Positions 17,273-25,973 of a DNA stretch of 36,834 nt are shown one piece after another. The position numbers were made by a program, and so were the translations under genes. The stretch covers positions 1 to 36,834 of the forward strand of contig WFYJ01000029.1 of the NCBI GenBank assembly GCA_015490175.1, given 5' to 3'. The first letter of the stretch is position 1, and each line of letters begins with the position of its first letter. The notes under the pieces are model-generated. The model ran no database searches, was not told the origin of the DNA, and worked only from the letters and a program-made list of their open reading frames with translations. This DNA comes from Saprospiraceae bacterium (lineage in GTDB: Bacteria > Bacteroidota > Bacteroidia > Chitinophagales > Saprospiraceae).

Positions 17273-17333
17273 CATAGCGCAAAAAACAGCATTTCACAAG
17301 CCCATTATTCCATCAATCAAAAATCCCGAAACT

Positions 17334-17870
17334 ATGTTGAAGCGACTCATTTTCAGCCTGATGGTTGTGCTCATGGCTGGCGCCATGGTGAGCTGTGGCT
17401 CGGAAGGTGGCGACACGGCCACTGCTGAGGCCCGTCAGAGCGTGACGCCCAATCAGGATGCTGCCAATACTCCTCAGCCGCAACCGGCTACTCCTGCCAC
17501 GCAGGCGCCCACCGGTCCGACCACGAGCATTGCCTTCGAAGAGTCGGAGTACGACTTCGGCAGCGTGAAGGCCGGCGAGAAGGTGCGCCATCCGTTTAAG
17601 TTCAAGAATACGGGTTCGGAGCCCCTGATCATCAGCAATGCCAAGGGTAGCTGCGGTTGCACCGTGCCGAGCTGGCCGCGTGAGCCGATCCCGCCGGGTG
17701 GCGAAGGCGAGATCCTGGTGGAATTCGACACGAAGGGCAAGCGCGGCAAGCAAAACAAGAAGGTGACCATCACCGCCAACACCGAGCCGCCGCAGACCTT
17801 CCTCTACATCAAGGGCGAGGTGATCCCCGATCAGACGCAACAGCAGAACACGACCAAAGTGACCCAGTAA
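17334..17870 (+). CDS. DUF1573 lipoprotein
   Basis: 178 residues. A lipoprotein signal peptide ends at MVSCG (Cys21), then comes a low-complexity Q/P/T/A linker (about residues 25-65) and one DUF1573 domain with YDFGSVKAGEKVRHPFKFKN, NAKGSCGCTVPSWP and VEFDTKGKRGKQNKKVTI. DUF1573 is an immunoglobulin-like fold common in exported Bacteroidota proteins, and its function is not settled. It has its own promoter and is followed by a strong terminator, so it is probably expressed alone. Confidence 0.92.
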   Translation: MLKRLIFSLMVVLMAGAMVSCGSEGGDTATAEARQSVTPNQDAANTPQPQPATPATQAPTGPTTSIAFEESEYDFGSVKAGEKVRHPFKFKNTGSEPLIISNAKGSCGCTVPSWPREPIPPGGEGEILVEFDTKGKRGKQNKKVTITANTEPPQTFLYIKGEVIPDQTQQQNTTKVTQ

Positions 17871-17893
17871 TCAAACGGGTCTCTGGTTCCACG

Positions 17894-17935
17894 AAGCCCG
17901 CATCAGTGCCATTATTGATGCGGGCTTTCTATTTT
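17894..17935 (+). terminator. Rho-independent terminator after DUF1573
   Basis: AGCCCGCATCA pairs perfectly with TGATGCGGGCT (17895-17905 with 17916-17926) around a 10-base loop, followed by TTCTATTTT. It ends a few bases before the ubiA-like start, so it may attenuate rather than fully separate the two genes. Confidence 0.85.
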
Positions 17936-17942
17936 GGCGGCC

Positions 17943-18821
17943 ATGGAAAAGACCGTAGGCATCCGACATTTCCTCTCGCTGGTCAAGTTCAGCCATACCA
18001 TCTTCGCCATGCCCTTTGCCTTGCTCGGCTTTTTCATTGGCGTGCAGGACATGGGGCTCTTTCGCTGGATCGATCTGTTGCTCGTGGTCGCCTGTATGGT
18101 ATTTGCGCGCAGTGCGGCCATGGCGTTCAACCGCTACCTCGATCGCCACATCGACGCGGCCAACCCGCGCACCCGCAACCGGGAAATACCTGCCGGCATC
18201 ATCAGTCCGCGCCAGGCGCTGCGCTTCGTGGTGCTCAATGCGGTACTGTTCATGGCAGCGGCCTGGCTGCTCAATCCGCTGTGCCTTTACCTGTCGCCGG
18301 TGGCGCTGGCCGTCATTCTGGGCTACAGCTACACCAAGCGCTTCACGGCCCTGTGCCACTTCGTGCTGGGGCTGGGCCTGGCGCTGGCACCCGTGGGTGC
18401 CTACCTGGCCGTGACGGGCCGGTTCGCGCTGCTGCCCCTGCTGTACGGGCTGGCTGTGCTCACCTGGGTAGCCGGCTTCGACATCATCTACGCGCTGCAG
18501 GACGAGGATTTCGACCGCGCATACCAGTTGCATTCGGTTCCTGCGGCACTGGGCAAGGTGCGCGCGCTGCAGGTGTCGCGCCTGTTGCACGTCATCAGTG
18601 CAGCGGCCATCGTGTCGGCCGGCTGGATCCTGATGCAGGAGTATCCGCAGGTCGGCTGGCTGCACTGGCTGGCGGTGGGCATCTTCTGTCTGCTGCTCGT
18701 GTGGCAACACCGCCTGGTGAAGCCGGACGACCTGAGTCGGGTCGATCTGGCCTTTTTCACGACCAACGGCATGGCCAGCCTGGTGTTCGGCCTGCTCGTC
18801 ATCCTGGATTTCTACCTTTGA
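17943..18821 (+). CDS. UbiA family prenyltransferase (UbiA/MqnP-like)
   Basis: 292 residues, polytopic. The two prenyl-diphosphate/Mg motifs are NRYLDRHIDAANPRTRNR (N63, D67, D71) and DIIYALQDEDFD (D180, D188, D191). The second matches the 4-hydroxybenzoate polyprenyltransferase subgroup, which in menaquinone-using bacteria includes the futalosine-pathway enzyme MqnP. It attaches a polyprenyl chain to an aromatic quinone precursor in the inner membrane. The ATG at 17943 is chosen over TTG at 17934 because the latter lies in the terminator T-run. A MenI-like thioesterase at 19791 is the only other gene with a possible quinone link. Confidence 0.88.
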   Translation: MEKTVGIRHFLSLVKFSHTIFAMPFALLGFFIGVQDMGLFRWIDLLLVVACMVFARSAAMAFNRYLDRHIDAANPRTRNREIPAGIISPRQALRFVVLNAVLFMAAAWLLNPLCLYLSPVALAVILGYSYTKRFTALCHFVLGLGLALAPVGAYLAVTGRFALLPLLYGLAVLTWVAGFDIIYALQDEDFDRAYQLHSVPAALGKVRALQVSRLLHVISAAAIVSAGWILMQEYPQVGWLHWLAVGIFCLLLVWQHRLVKPDDLSRVDLAFFTTNGMASLVFGLLVILDFYL

Positions 18822-19320
18822 CGTTCATCCCAGAGGCTACGGTATGCCCGATGCAATCCCGTTCGGGAATTTTTGACGACGGTCAATGGTCAATGGACGA
18901 TTTTTTGAGATGGAAAGGAAAGAGATGGAGTGAGGGAGTGACCAGCTGCGCAAACTGCGTCAGCGCTGTGTCTTCTGCGTCTGGAAGATCATTCACTTAC
19001 ACAGAGCGCCACTGAGCATGCACTGATTTTCACAGGGTTGTAAACCCTCAACCCTACACGCTCAACCCTCAACAACAGGTCAAAAACTGCGCGCAAACTG
19101 CGTCCATCTGCGGCTGAAAGCTGCGGTTTTTGGCTGAGCAATCGAGGAACCAAAGAACCGAGGATTCAATTCAAGAGCCCCTGATGAAAAAGTCGAAAAA
19201 CATTCAGTTACACAGAGATCCACTGAGTGCGCACTGATTTTCACAGAGTTGTAAACTCTGAACCCTCAACACTACACCCTCAACCATTTTTGCAATAAAC
19301 CAAAATTCAAACTGTTTGCC
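18822..19320. repeat. 500-bp gap filled with intergenic repeat modules
   Basis: No gene is seen. It opens with hairpin module F (18847-18875: CCCGA pairs with TCGGG, then AATTTTT), a likely terminator of the ubiA-like gene. GGAGTGAGGGAGTGACC words follow, then module A (18989-19044, nearly identical to 35-90), CTCAACCCT words, the CTGCG/GAAAGCTGCGG module, AATCGAGGAACCAAAGAACCGAGG, and a second module A (19201-19254) with further CTCAACC words. The last 35 bases before the next start are AT-rich, with CATTTTTG (19285-19292) as a possible -7 box one base off consensus. Confidence 0.8.
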
Positions 19321-19773
19321 ATGAAAAACCGACTTTTCGTCCTGATCGGCGCATTGCTTGTGGTTCTTCAGTTTTTCCAGCCCGATCGCAGCGTGCCTGC
19401 CTACGATGCTTCTCAGGATTTCATCAATCAGATGAAGCCACCTGCCGATGTGGCGGAGATGCTGCGCGTGGCCTGCTACGATTGCCATTCGTACGAGACG
19501 GAATGGCCGTGGTATTCCTGGGTGCAACCGACAGGATGGTGGTTGGGCGGTCATGTGCGCGAGGGGCGCGAGCACTTCAATCTTTCGCTATGGGGCACCT
19601 ATTCGGCTGAGGATCAGCAGGACATTCTCGAACATATGGCCAAAGCCGTAAAGAAAGGCTTTATGCCGCTCGAGCCCTACAAGTTCATGCATCCCCGGGC
19701 AAATTTGAGCGATGCCCAGCGCGCCGCACTTGCCGCCTGGCTGGAACAAGCCGAGGCTTCCCTGTCTCATTGA
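19321..19773 (+). CDS. Haem-binding domain protein (Haem_bd, c-type cytochrome-like)
   Basis: 150 residues. The N-terminal hydrophobic segment (about residues 4-19) is a signal anchor that places the protein in the periplasm. The covalent haem site CYDCH is at residues 52-56, in the context ACYDCHSYETEWPWYSWVQP that marks the Bacteroidota Haem_bd family. Later blocks are KGFMPLEPYKFMHP (a methionine that could be the second ligand) and LSDAQRAALAAWLEQ. The role is presumably electron transfer or haem-linked sensing. It is followed after 17 bases by the thioesterase gene. Confidence 0.88.
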   Translation: MKNRLFVLIGALLVVLQFFQPDRSVPAYDASQDFINQMKPPADVAEMLRVACYDCHSYETEWPWYSWVQPTGWWLGGHVREGREHFNLSLWGTYSAEDQQDILEHMAKAVKKGFMPLEPYKFMHPRANLSDAQRAALAAWLEQAEASLSH

Positions 19774-19790
19774 CTCAGCATGTGAGCTTT

Positions 19791-20222
19791 ATGAAAATCT
19801 GGAAACAGTCATTTACCCTGGAAAGTCTGAACGCCCTGTCGGCCAACACGATGGTCGGCCATCTGGGCATCGAGATCGTGGAAGTGGGCGACGACTATCT
19901 CAAGGCCACCATGCCGGTAGACCATCGCACGGTGCAGCCCATGCGGCTGCTGCACGGTGGGGCCTCGGTGGCGCTGGCCGAGACGCTGGGCAGCGTGGCC
20001 GGCGTGCTCTGTCTCGAAGACCTGGAGCGGCAGAGCGTCGTGGGCGTCGACATCAATGCCACCCATCTGCGCCCCGGCCGCGAAGGAGAAACCGTCACGG
20101 GCATTGCCCGGCCGCTGAAAATCGGCCGAACCACCCAGGTCTGGAACATAGACATCTTCAACGAACAAGGCAAACAGATCTGCGCCAGCCGCATCACTCT
20201 GGCCGTGGTGGCGCGAAAGTGA
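19791..20222 (+). CDS. Hotdog-fold thioesterase (PaaI/MenI/EntH-like)
   Basis: 143 residues of the hotdog family. The key block is LLHGGASVALAETLGSVAG, with the catalytic glutamate, followed by VGVDINATHLRPGREGETV. The closest named groups are 1,4-dihydroxy-2-naphthoyl-CoA hydrolase (MenI) and proofreading thioesterase EntH. The substrate is not decided by the sequence. The ATG at 19791 is preferred over the TTG at 19770, which overlaps the previous stop. It probably shares a transcript with the Haem_bd gene. Confidence 0.87.
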   Translation: MKIWKQSFTLESLNALSANTMVGHLGIEIVEVGDDYLKATMPVDHRTVQPMRLLHGGASVALAETLGSVAGVLCLEDLERQSVVGVDINATHLRPGREGETVTGIARPLKIGRTTQVWNIDIFNEQGKQICASRITLAVVARK

Positions 20223-20743
20223 GGATGCGAGGGATCGAGTATTGAGCGCACTGAAAAAAGTCGAGAAATTATCCAGTTACACAGAGTTCCACAGAGAAGG
20301 CACTGATTTTCACAGAGCTACAAAAGCTGCGCCCAAACTGTGTCCGTCTGCGTCTGAAAGCTGCGGTTTCAATGGATGAGGATTTGGGGAACCGAAGAAG
20401 AACCGAGGATTTGAGCAAGCACCTGATAATCAATTTGAAAAAGTGCTCAACCCTGCACGCTACACCATTTTGCCCCCGGTTCATTTTCGGGATGCAGAAT
20501 TATACCCAGCGCAATCCGGTTTGGGAATTTGAGATGGAGTGAAGGAGCGACTGAGTGAAGGAGTGACCGAGCGCACGAATTTCGCACATGTGGGCCGAAC
20601 GCTCAACGCTACACGCTCAACCCTCAACTCAACCTGCACAACCGGTTTTCCCAAACCACTTCGTTTCGGGTATATCTGTTCAAGACCACCACCCGAAATA
20701 TTTCGAAACCTGATTGCGCCAAACAGACACCAATTCATCCACC
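20223..20743. repeat. 520-bp gap of intergenic repeat modules
   Basis: No gene is seen. Order: CTGAAAAAAGTCGAGAAA, module A (20270-20325), the CTGCGTCTGAAAGCTGCGGTTT module, AATGGATGAGG...AACCGAAG...AACCGAGG, TGATAATCAA, CTCAACCCT words, then TTCATTTTCGGGATGC (similar to 21487-21500), hairpin module F (20505-20530) and the GGAGTGAAGGAGCGACTGAG block. The 69 bases at 20511-20579 repeat at 36654-36722 with two differences. CTCAACGCTACACGCTCAACC words follow, and TTCCCAAACC near 20648 is inverted relative to module F. Confidence 0.8.
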
Positions 20744-21277
20744 ATGTTGCCTCGACATTGCTACCTGATCAGTCTGATTTGCTGCCTTTCGGCAAATGCC
20801 ACCGCCCAGCATGCCGGTTATCTCGATGACTGGCTTTCAAAATGGGACCACGCCCATGCCTACACGCGCGCCTTTGCGGAAGCCATGCCCGACAATTTGT
20901 ACGATTTTCGGCCCACGGATGAGGAAATGAGCTTTGCCCATCAGCTCGAGCACATGGTGCGCAACATGACCTGGTTGGCCAACAGCTACTTTGGTGCAGA
21001 CCCTTTCCCTGTGGAGCTGCCGCGTGAAGGCAGCAACCCGCCCCGTAGCAAGGAAGAGCTGCTTGCCTTGCTGGACCAGGCATTTGCCTACGTGCGCCAA
21101 GCCGTTGCCGACACGCCGCCCGAAGCGTGGGATGAACAGGTTGACTTCTTCGCCGGGCCCATGAGCCGCCGAAAGGTGAGCTGGCTCCTCTTCGACCACC
21201 TGACGCACCATCGCGGCCAACTGGTCGTGTACCTGCGCCTCAACGGCATCACGCCGCCGCGCTACGTGGGCTGGTGA
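20744..21277 (+). CDS. DinB family protein with signal peptide
   Basis: 177 residues. It starts with a signal peptide (MLPRHCYLISLICCLSANATAQ, cleavage after ATAQ likely), unusual for a family that is mostly cytoplasmic but seen in Bacteroidota. The four-helix DinB core has the metal histidines in FAHQLEHM and FDHLTHHRGQL. The family includes thiol-dependent transferases and many proteins of unknown role. The start at 20744 is chosen because the signal peptide begins there. The genomic word GCCTTTCGGCAAA lies within the signal-peptide codons (20784-20796). Confidence 0.88.
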   Translation: MLPRHCYLISLICCLSANATAQHAGYLDDWLSKWDHAHAYTRAFAEAMPDNLYDFRPTDEEMSFAHQLEHMVRNMTWLANSYFGADPFPVELPREGSNPPRSKEELLALLDQAFAYVRQAVADTPPEAWDEQVDFFAGPMSRRKVSWLLFDHLTHHRGQLVVYLRLNGITPPRYVGW

Positions 21278-21543
21278 CATTTTGCGAAAGCACCATCAAA
21301 AAGAAGATAGTATCCCCGATTAACTGATTTCAGACTGCATTTTCTGCGGCCGAAGGCTGCGGTTTCAATGGCTGAGGAATCGAGGAACCGAAGATTTGAC
21401 AAAAAACTGATAATCAACAAGAAAAACTCTCAACCCTCAACCCTCAACTCTCAACCTTGCGTGCTTCACCTTTCTGCAGCCGGTCCATTTTCGGGATGCG
21501 CGATCATCTATTTCAGGACACCATCAAAAAGAAGACTACCATC
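21278..21543. repeat. Intergenic repeat modules upstream of the VOC gene
   Basis: No gene. The gap holds GCATTTTCTGCGGCCGAAGG, AAGGCTGCGGTTTCAATGG, CTGAGGAATCGAGGAACCG, TGATAATCAACAAGAAAAAC and repeated CTCAACC words. The order is the same as at 22650-22780. It ends with TCCATTTTCGGGATGCGCGA. CATCAAAAAGAAGA occurs at both ends of the gap (about 21293 and 21522). Confidence 0.7.
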
Positions 21544-21969
21544 ATGGCACAAGCGATTCCTCCTTTCCATCTGGCCTTTCCGGTGACGGATCTCGAGGCC
21601 ACCCGCGCGTTTTACCAGGATTTGCTGGGCTGCACCATCGGACGCACTTCCGAGCGTTGGATCGACTTCAATTTCTGGGGACACCAAGTGACGGCCCACC
21701 TCGTGGATCAGCCCGTGCCCGATGCACCCGCCAATCCCGTTGACGGCAAGCAGGTGCCCGTGCGCCACTTCGGCTGCATCCTGCCGTGGGACGAGTGGCA
21801 CGCCCTTGCCGAGCGCCTCAAAGCAGCGAGCGTCGAGTTTGCCATCGAGCCCTATCTTCGCTTCGCCGGACAACCGGGCGAGCAAGCTACCATGTTTTTG
21901 CTCGACCCTTCGGGCAATGCATTGGAATTCAAGTCATTCAAAAATCCCGAAAAAATATTTGCCACGTGA
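21544..21969 (+). CDS. VOC family (glyoxalase-like) protein
   Basis: 141 residues with the vicinal-oxygen-chelate pattern: [24 protein letters not shown] at the N terminus with a metal histidine, RHFG near the middle and [15 protein letters not shown] at the C terminus with the metal glutamate. The substrate cannot be told; glyoxalase, dioxygenase and resistance proteins share the fold. The start at 21544 ([10 protein letters not shown]) is preferred to upstream in-frame ATGs because the domain begins there. The stop overlaps the next start (GTGA). Confidence 0.9.
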   Translation: MAQAIPPFHLAFPVTDLEATRAFYQDLLGCTIGRTSERWIDFNFWGHQVTAHLVDQPVPDAPANPVDGKQVPVRHFGCILPWDEWHALAERLKAASVEFAIEPYLRFAGQPGEQATMFLLDPSGNALEFKSFKNPEKIFAT

Positions 21970-22565
21970 AGCAGGCATTTGCAGCTGTGGGTGCATTGGT
22001 GATCGGACTCGTGCTCATGAGTGGCTGCGGAGCAGATCAAACCAGGACTTTTGATGGCCAGATGACCGATCCGCGCGATGGGCAGACCTATCGCACACGC
22101 GTGGTCGGCAAGCTGGAATGGATGATGGAGAACCTGCGGTTTGCCACCGACACCTCGTGGTGTGCCCCTCAGGACAGCGCCTGCGCCATGGGGCGGCTGT
22201 ACCCCTGGAGTCAGGCCATGCAAGCCTGTCCTGAGGGCTGGCGCCTGCCTGCCATCGGCGAGCTGGGCGAGTTCGTCGAGCGCTTCAGTCCGGGCTGGCG
22301 CTCCAAGGCCAACGGCCCGCGACAAGCCTTTCTCGACCTCGAACCGCTGCTGCAACCCGCAGGCTTCCACCAGCCGTGGACGGGGCGCTTCGTCGATTAC
22401 GGCCAGGCCGCGACGCTGTGGACGTCGGACGAGTTCGGCCTGTCGGCGGCCATGGGGCTGGTCTGGTCGCGGCCCCATGAAACCGTAGAAATCACGCCGC
22501 TGAGCAAGGAAGCAGGTCACGCCTGCCGATGCGTCCGCAAGGCATCCGACAGCCCGGTCCGCTGA
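21966..22565 (+). CDS. FISUMP-domain lipoprotein
   Basis: 199 residues. The GTG start at 21966 overlaps the VOC stop by four bases. A lipoprotein signal ends at LMSGC. The mature part is a Fibrobacter succinogenes major paralogous domain: [40 protein letters not shown] and a C-terminal GHACRCVRK. This domain is common in surface proteins of Bacteroidota and Fibrobacterota, and its function is unknown. The coupling to the VOC gene suggests co-expression, with no evident shared role. Confidence 0.88.
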   Translation: MKQAFAAVGALVIGLVLMSGCGADQTRTFDGQMTDPRDGQTYRTRVVGKLEWMMENLRFATDTSWCAPQDSACAMGRLYPWSQAMQACPEGWRLPAIGELGEFVERFSPGWRSKANGPRQAFLDLEPLLQPAGFHQPWTGRFVDYGQAATLWTSDEFGLSAAMGLVWSRPHETVEITPLSKEAGHACRCVRKASDSPVR

Positions 22566-22966
22566 GCGGGTGTTGCTCCGCGTGGATACCCAATGCTGAG
22601 ATGGAGAGAAGAGTGATGGAGTGAGGAGTGAGAGAGTGACCGATTGTGCGAACAGCGCGACAACTGCGGTTTCAATGGATGAGGAACCGAGGAACCGAGT
22701 ATTTGACAAACAGTTGATAATCAACAAGAAAAACTTTAAACTCTAAACTTTAAACCCTCAACCCTCAACCCTCAACCCTCAACTTGGTCAAAGGTTGCGG
22801 TTTTTGGCTGGAGAATCAAGAATGGATTTGACGGGTGAGGCGAGGCAGCTCATTGACAGGTATTGGCGTTTTTCTTGTAATAGTCACTCTTTTTCGTTTG
22901 CGGCTCGAAGTGTGCCTTTGCACTTCGGGTCGTTTGTTTTTTGGCGAAAGCCAAAAGATGCCGGAA
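22566..22966. repeat. 400-bp gap with repeat modules and a hairpin
   Basis: No gene. GAGATGGAGAGAAGAG and GGAGTGAGAGAGTGACCG words, CTGCGGTTTCAATGGATGAGG, AACCGAGGAACCGAG, TTGATAATCAACAAG and CTCAACC words run to about 22785. A hairpin at 22906-22927 (CGAAGTG / CACTTCG) is followed on the plus strand by GGGTCGTTTGTTTTTT and looks like a terminator facing the FISUMP side. It overlaps the word TTTGGCGAAAGCC (22940-22952), itself a palindromic hairpin with flanking TTTT/AAAA. Confidence 0.7.
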
Positions 22967-24184
22967 TTATCGGGGCGTGCGCGCGGCCAATGCCGCTACT
23001 TCGCGCCGTGCCACGCGGCCGTACCACGCCCACAGGGCTGCTGCCATCAGTGCGAGCAGGGCGATGACCCACCACTGGAGGGGCGGTGCATTGCCGAGTC
23101 CCTGGCCTTCGAGCCAGCGGGTGAAAAGGAAGTGCAGGCCAAGGAAGGCGGCCAGGGCGATCAGGGCTGCCACAAGCAAATCGCGTCGGAAGCGCGCGGC
23201 CAGGACGGCTCGGAGCAGGGCAGGGGCATAGCCCAGCTCGAGCAGGCGCGCCAGTTGGCTGCGCATGCGCGCCGAGAGCAGCGACAGGCGGGTGGCCAGC
23301 AGTGCTGCCGCCAGCAAGAAGATGATGAGTCCGGTGGCGAGGATGAAGCCCAGTAGCAGCTGCACGGCCAGTGCCACCTCTTCGCCGACCACGCGCCCGC
23401 TGCTCACCTCGTAGCCCTGTGCGTCGAGCCAGCGCAGCAGCTCGGGATCGGCCGGGTTGCGCACCTTCAGGATGAGTCGGGCGGGGCCGTCGGCCGGGCG
23501 CGTGCCGAAGCGGTCGTTGGCCCATTCGAGGAAGTCGAGCGGTACGAGGATGCTGTTGATGCGGTCGGAAAAACCGGCGATACGCGCCGTATACGTCGCC
23601 GAGCGGCCATTGCCCTGCAGGTAGAGCGTCATGCGGAAGCGCTTGATGGTGGAAGGCGAGATGGGAGGCAGGCCGTGGCTGGGGGCAAAGCCGAAGTTGT
23701 ACAGGGCCAGGTAGTCGCGTGAGAGGATGACGGGCACCTCGCGCTGGCCCGGCTCCCAGCGGAAGTCGGGCGGATGCACGTCGAGGAAGGCGTCGGGAAC
23801 GGCCTCGAAGAACAGCTCGGTGTAGAAGCCCAGTTGCTCGTTGCGGGCCTGTACGCGGAACCGGTTGGAGAGAAAAGGCCCTATGTCTTCCACTTCTGGC
23901 AAGCGACGCAGGGCCGCGAGCTCCTCGTCGGAGAACACGGGCTTGATGCCCAGTGAGTTGAAGATGTTGACCTTCTTGTTGATCTGGATGAAATGGGCAT
24001 CGGCGCCGCCCGTGTGCAGCAACTGGCGCGCGCTGTGCCAGGCTTGCAGCGCTACCAATACCATCAGCAAGCCGAAGGCGAGCGAAGCCATCCCGCTGAG
24101 GCGCTCTCTGGGCGATACCTGCTCACCCACAAGCTTGTGCGTCAGGGCGCGCGGCGAAAGCTGTTTGGCAAGGTGTTGTTTCAT
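22967..24184 (-). CDS. FtsX/MacB-like ABC transporter permease
   Basis: 405 residues with the topology of FtsX-like permeases: one transmembrane helix (about residues 31-51), a large exported domain (about residues 60-300), then three helices (FILATGLIIFLLAAALLA, LLVAALIALAAFLGLHFLF and WWVIALLALMAAALWAWYG). The segment SARMRSQLARLLELGYAPALLRAVLAARF between helices is the usual cytoplasmic loop of the family. No ATP-binding partner lies next to it. The start at 24184 is preferred; an upstream in-frame ATG at 24301 would overlap the guaA promoter region. The transported substrate is unknown. Confidence 0.75.
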   Translation of the reverse strand: MKQHLAKQLSPRALTHKLVGEQVSPRERLSGMASLAFGLLMVLVALQAWHSARQLLHTGGADAHFIQINKKVNIFNSLGIKPVFSDEELAALRRLPEVEDIGPFLSNRFRVQARNEQLGFYTELFFEAVPDAFLDVHPPDFRWEPGQREVPVILSRDYLALYNFGFAPSHGLPPISPSTIKRFRMTLYLQGNGRSATYTARIAGFSDRINSILVPLDFLEWANDRFGTRPADGPARLILKVRNPADPELLRWLDAQGYEVSSGRVVGEEVALAVQLLLGFILATGLIIFLLAAALLATRLSLLSARMRSQLARLLELGYAPALLRAVLAARFRRDLLVAALIALAAFLGLHFLFTRWLEGQGLGNAPPLQWWVIALLALMAAALWAWYGRVARREVAALAARTPR

Positions 24185-24269
24185 GATGTCGGTTGTCGTG
24201 TGGTCGGTTGTTCCGGATCGCTGTGCTGCCGGCTTTTCGTCATGGGGATGGTTTTTGGCGCAAGCCGTG

Positions 24270-24277
24270 TAATTTTG
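24270..24277 (+). promoter_or_regulatory. -7 box of guaA
   Basis: TAATTTTG matches TAnnTTTG exactly and lies 44 bases upstream of the guaA start at 24321. A TTTTTGG stretch is nearby (24252-24258), but it is too close to be a normal -33 box. Confidence 0.55.
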
Positions 24278-24320
24278 CGGGCCTTTGCACCGCTTGCTCA
24301 TTTTGCTTCAAAACTGCTGC

Positions 24321-25859
24321 ATGGCCGAGAAAATTGTCATCCTCGATTTCGGATCGCAATATACCCAGTTGATCGCCCGCCGCATCCGCGAGTTGAATAT
24401 CTACAGCGAGATCGTGCCTTTCCACAAGATTCCGCCGCTCGACGACGAGGTCAAGGCGGTCATCCTGTCGGGCAGCCCCTTCTCGGTGCGCGACGAGCAG
24501 GCGCCGCGCGTACCGCTCGACGAGCTGGTGGCCCAAAAGCCGGTGCTGGGCATCTGCTATGGCGCCCAACTGTTGGCGCAGCATTTCGGCGGCCTCGTCG
24601 AGCGATCCGAAAAGCGGGAGTATGGCAAGGCCCACCTGCGCGATATCCAGCCCGATCCGCTGTTCGAGGCCATCGAGGAGGGCAGCCAGGTGTGGATGTC
24701 GCATGGCGACACCATCGTGCAGTTGCCCGAAGTGTTCGAGCTGGTGGCCGGCACCGACAGCATTCCCGTGGCGGCCTTCCGCGGGGCGCCCGACCGCTTT
24801 GCCCATCCGGTGTACGGGCTGCAATTCCATCCCGAGGTGGTGCACAGCATCGATGGGCTGCAACTGCTGCACAACTTCTGCATGCACATTGCCGGCTGTA
24901 CCGGCGACTGGACGCCGGCCTCGTTCGTGACGCAAACGGTCGAGCAGTTGCGCCGGCAGATCGGCACCGACAAGGTTATCATGGGCCTGTCGGGCGGCGT
25001 CGATTCCACGGTGGCGGCCACGCTCATCCACCGCGCCGTGGGCGACCAGCTCACCTGCATCTTCGTGGACAACGGCCTTTTGCGCAAGCACGAGTACCAC
25101 CAGGTGATGGAGTCGTACAAGGGCATGGGCCTCAACGTGATCGGCGTGGATGCCAGCGCGCGCTTCTACCGCGAGCTCAAGGGCGTGACCAATCCCGAGC
25201 AGAAGCGCAAAATCATCGGGCGCGTGTTCATCGAGGTGTTCGAGGAGGAAGCCCACAAGATCCGGGACGTGGTGTGGCTGGGGCAAGGCACCATCTACCC
25301 CGATGTCATCGAGAGCGTATCGGTGCACGGGCCCAGCGTCACCATCAAGAGCCACCACAACGTGGGCGGCCTGCCCGAAAAGCTGAAGCTGAAGATCGTG
25401 GAGCCGCTGCGCATGCTGTTCAAGGACGAAGTGCGCAAGGTGGGCAGCGAGCTGCACATCCCGCCCGTCATTCTGGGCCGCCACCCCTTCCCCGGGCCGG
25501 GACTGGCCATCCGCATCCTGGGCGAAGTGACGCCCGAGAAGGTGCGCCTCTTGCAGGAGGCCGACGCCATCTTCATCAACGGCTTGCGCGAGTGGGGCCT
25601 CTACGACGAGGTGTGGCAGGCAGCCACCATCCTGCTGCCCATCCATTCGGTCGGCGTCATGGGCGACGAGCGCACGTATGAGCAGGTGGTGGCCTTGCGC
25701 GCTGTGTCGTCTGCCGACGGCATGACGGCCGAGTGGAGCCGCCTGCCTGCCGACTTCCTGGCATGGGTCAGCTCGGAGATCATCAACCGCGTGAAAGGCA
25801 TAAACCGCGTGGTTTACGATATTAGCACCAAACCGCCGGCCACGATCGAGTGGGAGTGA
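24321..25859 (+). CDS. guaA: GMP synthase (glutamine-hydrolysing)
   Basis: 512 residues with both GuaA parts. The glutamine amidotransferase domain has the catalytic cysteine in [10 protein letters not shown] and the His-Glu pair in [10 protein letters not shown]. The ATP-pyrophosphatase domain has the loop [12 protein letters not shown]. The C-terminal dimerisation domain ends in [23 protein letters not shown]. The enzyme converts XMP to GMP in purine synthesis. The start at 24321 ([13 protein letters not shown]) is the family start. It is preceded by a TAATTTTG promoter box, and no purine riboswitch is recognised in the short leader. Confidence 0.97.
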   Translation: MAEKIVILDFGSQYTQLIARRIRELNIYSEIVPFHKIPPLDDEVKAVILSGSPFSVRDEQAPRVPLDELVAQKPVLGICYGAQLLAQHFGGLVERSEKREYGKAHLRDIQPDPLFEAIEEGSQVWMSHGDTIVQLPEVFELVAGTDSIPVAAFRGAPDRFAHPVYGLQFHPEVVHSIDGLQLLHNFCMHIAGCTGDWTPASFVTQTVEQLRRQIGTDKVIMGLSGGVDSTVAATLIHRAVGDQLTCIFVDNGLLRKHEYHQVMESYKGMGLNVIGVDASARFYRELKGVTNPEQKRKIIGRVFIEVFEEEAHKIRDVVWLGQGTIYPDVIESVSVHGPSVTIKSHHNVGGLPEKLKLKIVEPLRMLFKDEVRKVGSELHIPPVILGRHPFPGPGLAIRILGEVTPEKVRLLQEADAIFINGLREWGLYDEVWQAATILLPIHSVGVMGDERTYEQVVALRAVSSADGMTAEWSRLPADFLAWVSSEIINRVKGINRVVYDISTKPPATIEWE

Positions 25860-25973
25860 TGGGGCATTTGCCGAGAGGCATATGTCCGGCTTTCGCCAAA
25901 TGCCGCCCGCAAGGAGTAGCAGATCATTGCCCCGCCCAGGCTCGTTCGACAGGCCGGTATCAAAACGAAGTGC

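Noticed and set aside
17871-18710. Minus-strand frame opposite the ubiA-like gene
   Set aside because: The plus-strand gene has both prenyltransferase aspartate motifs; the antisense frame has no signal or domain.
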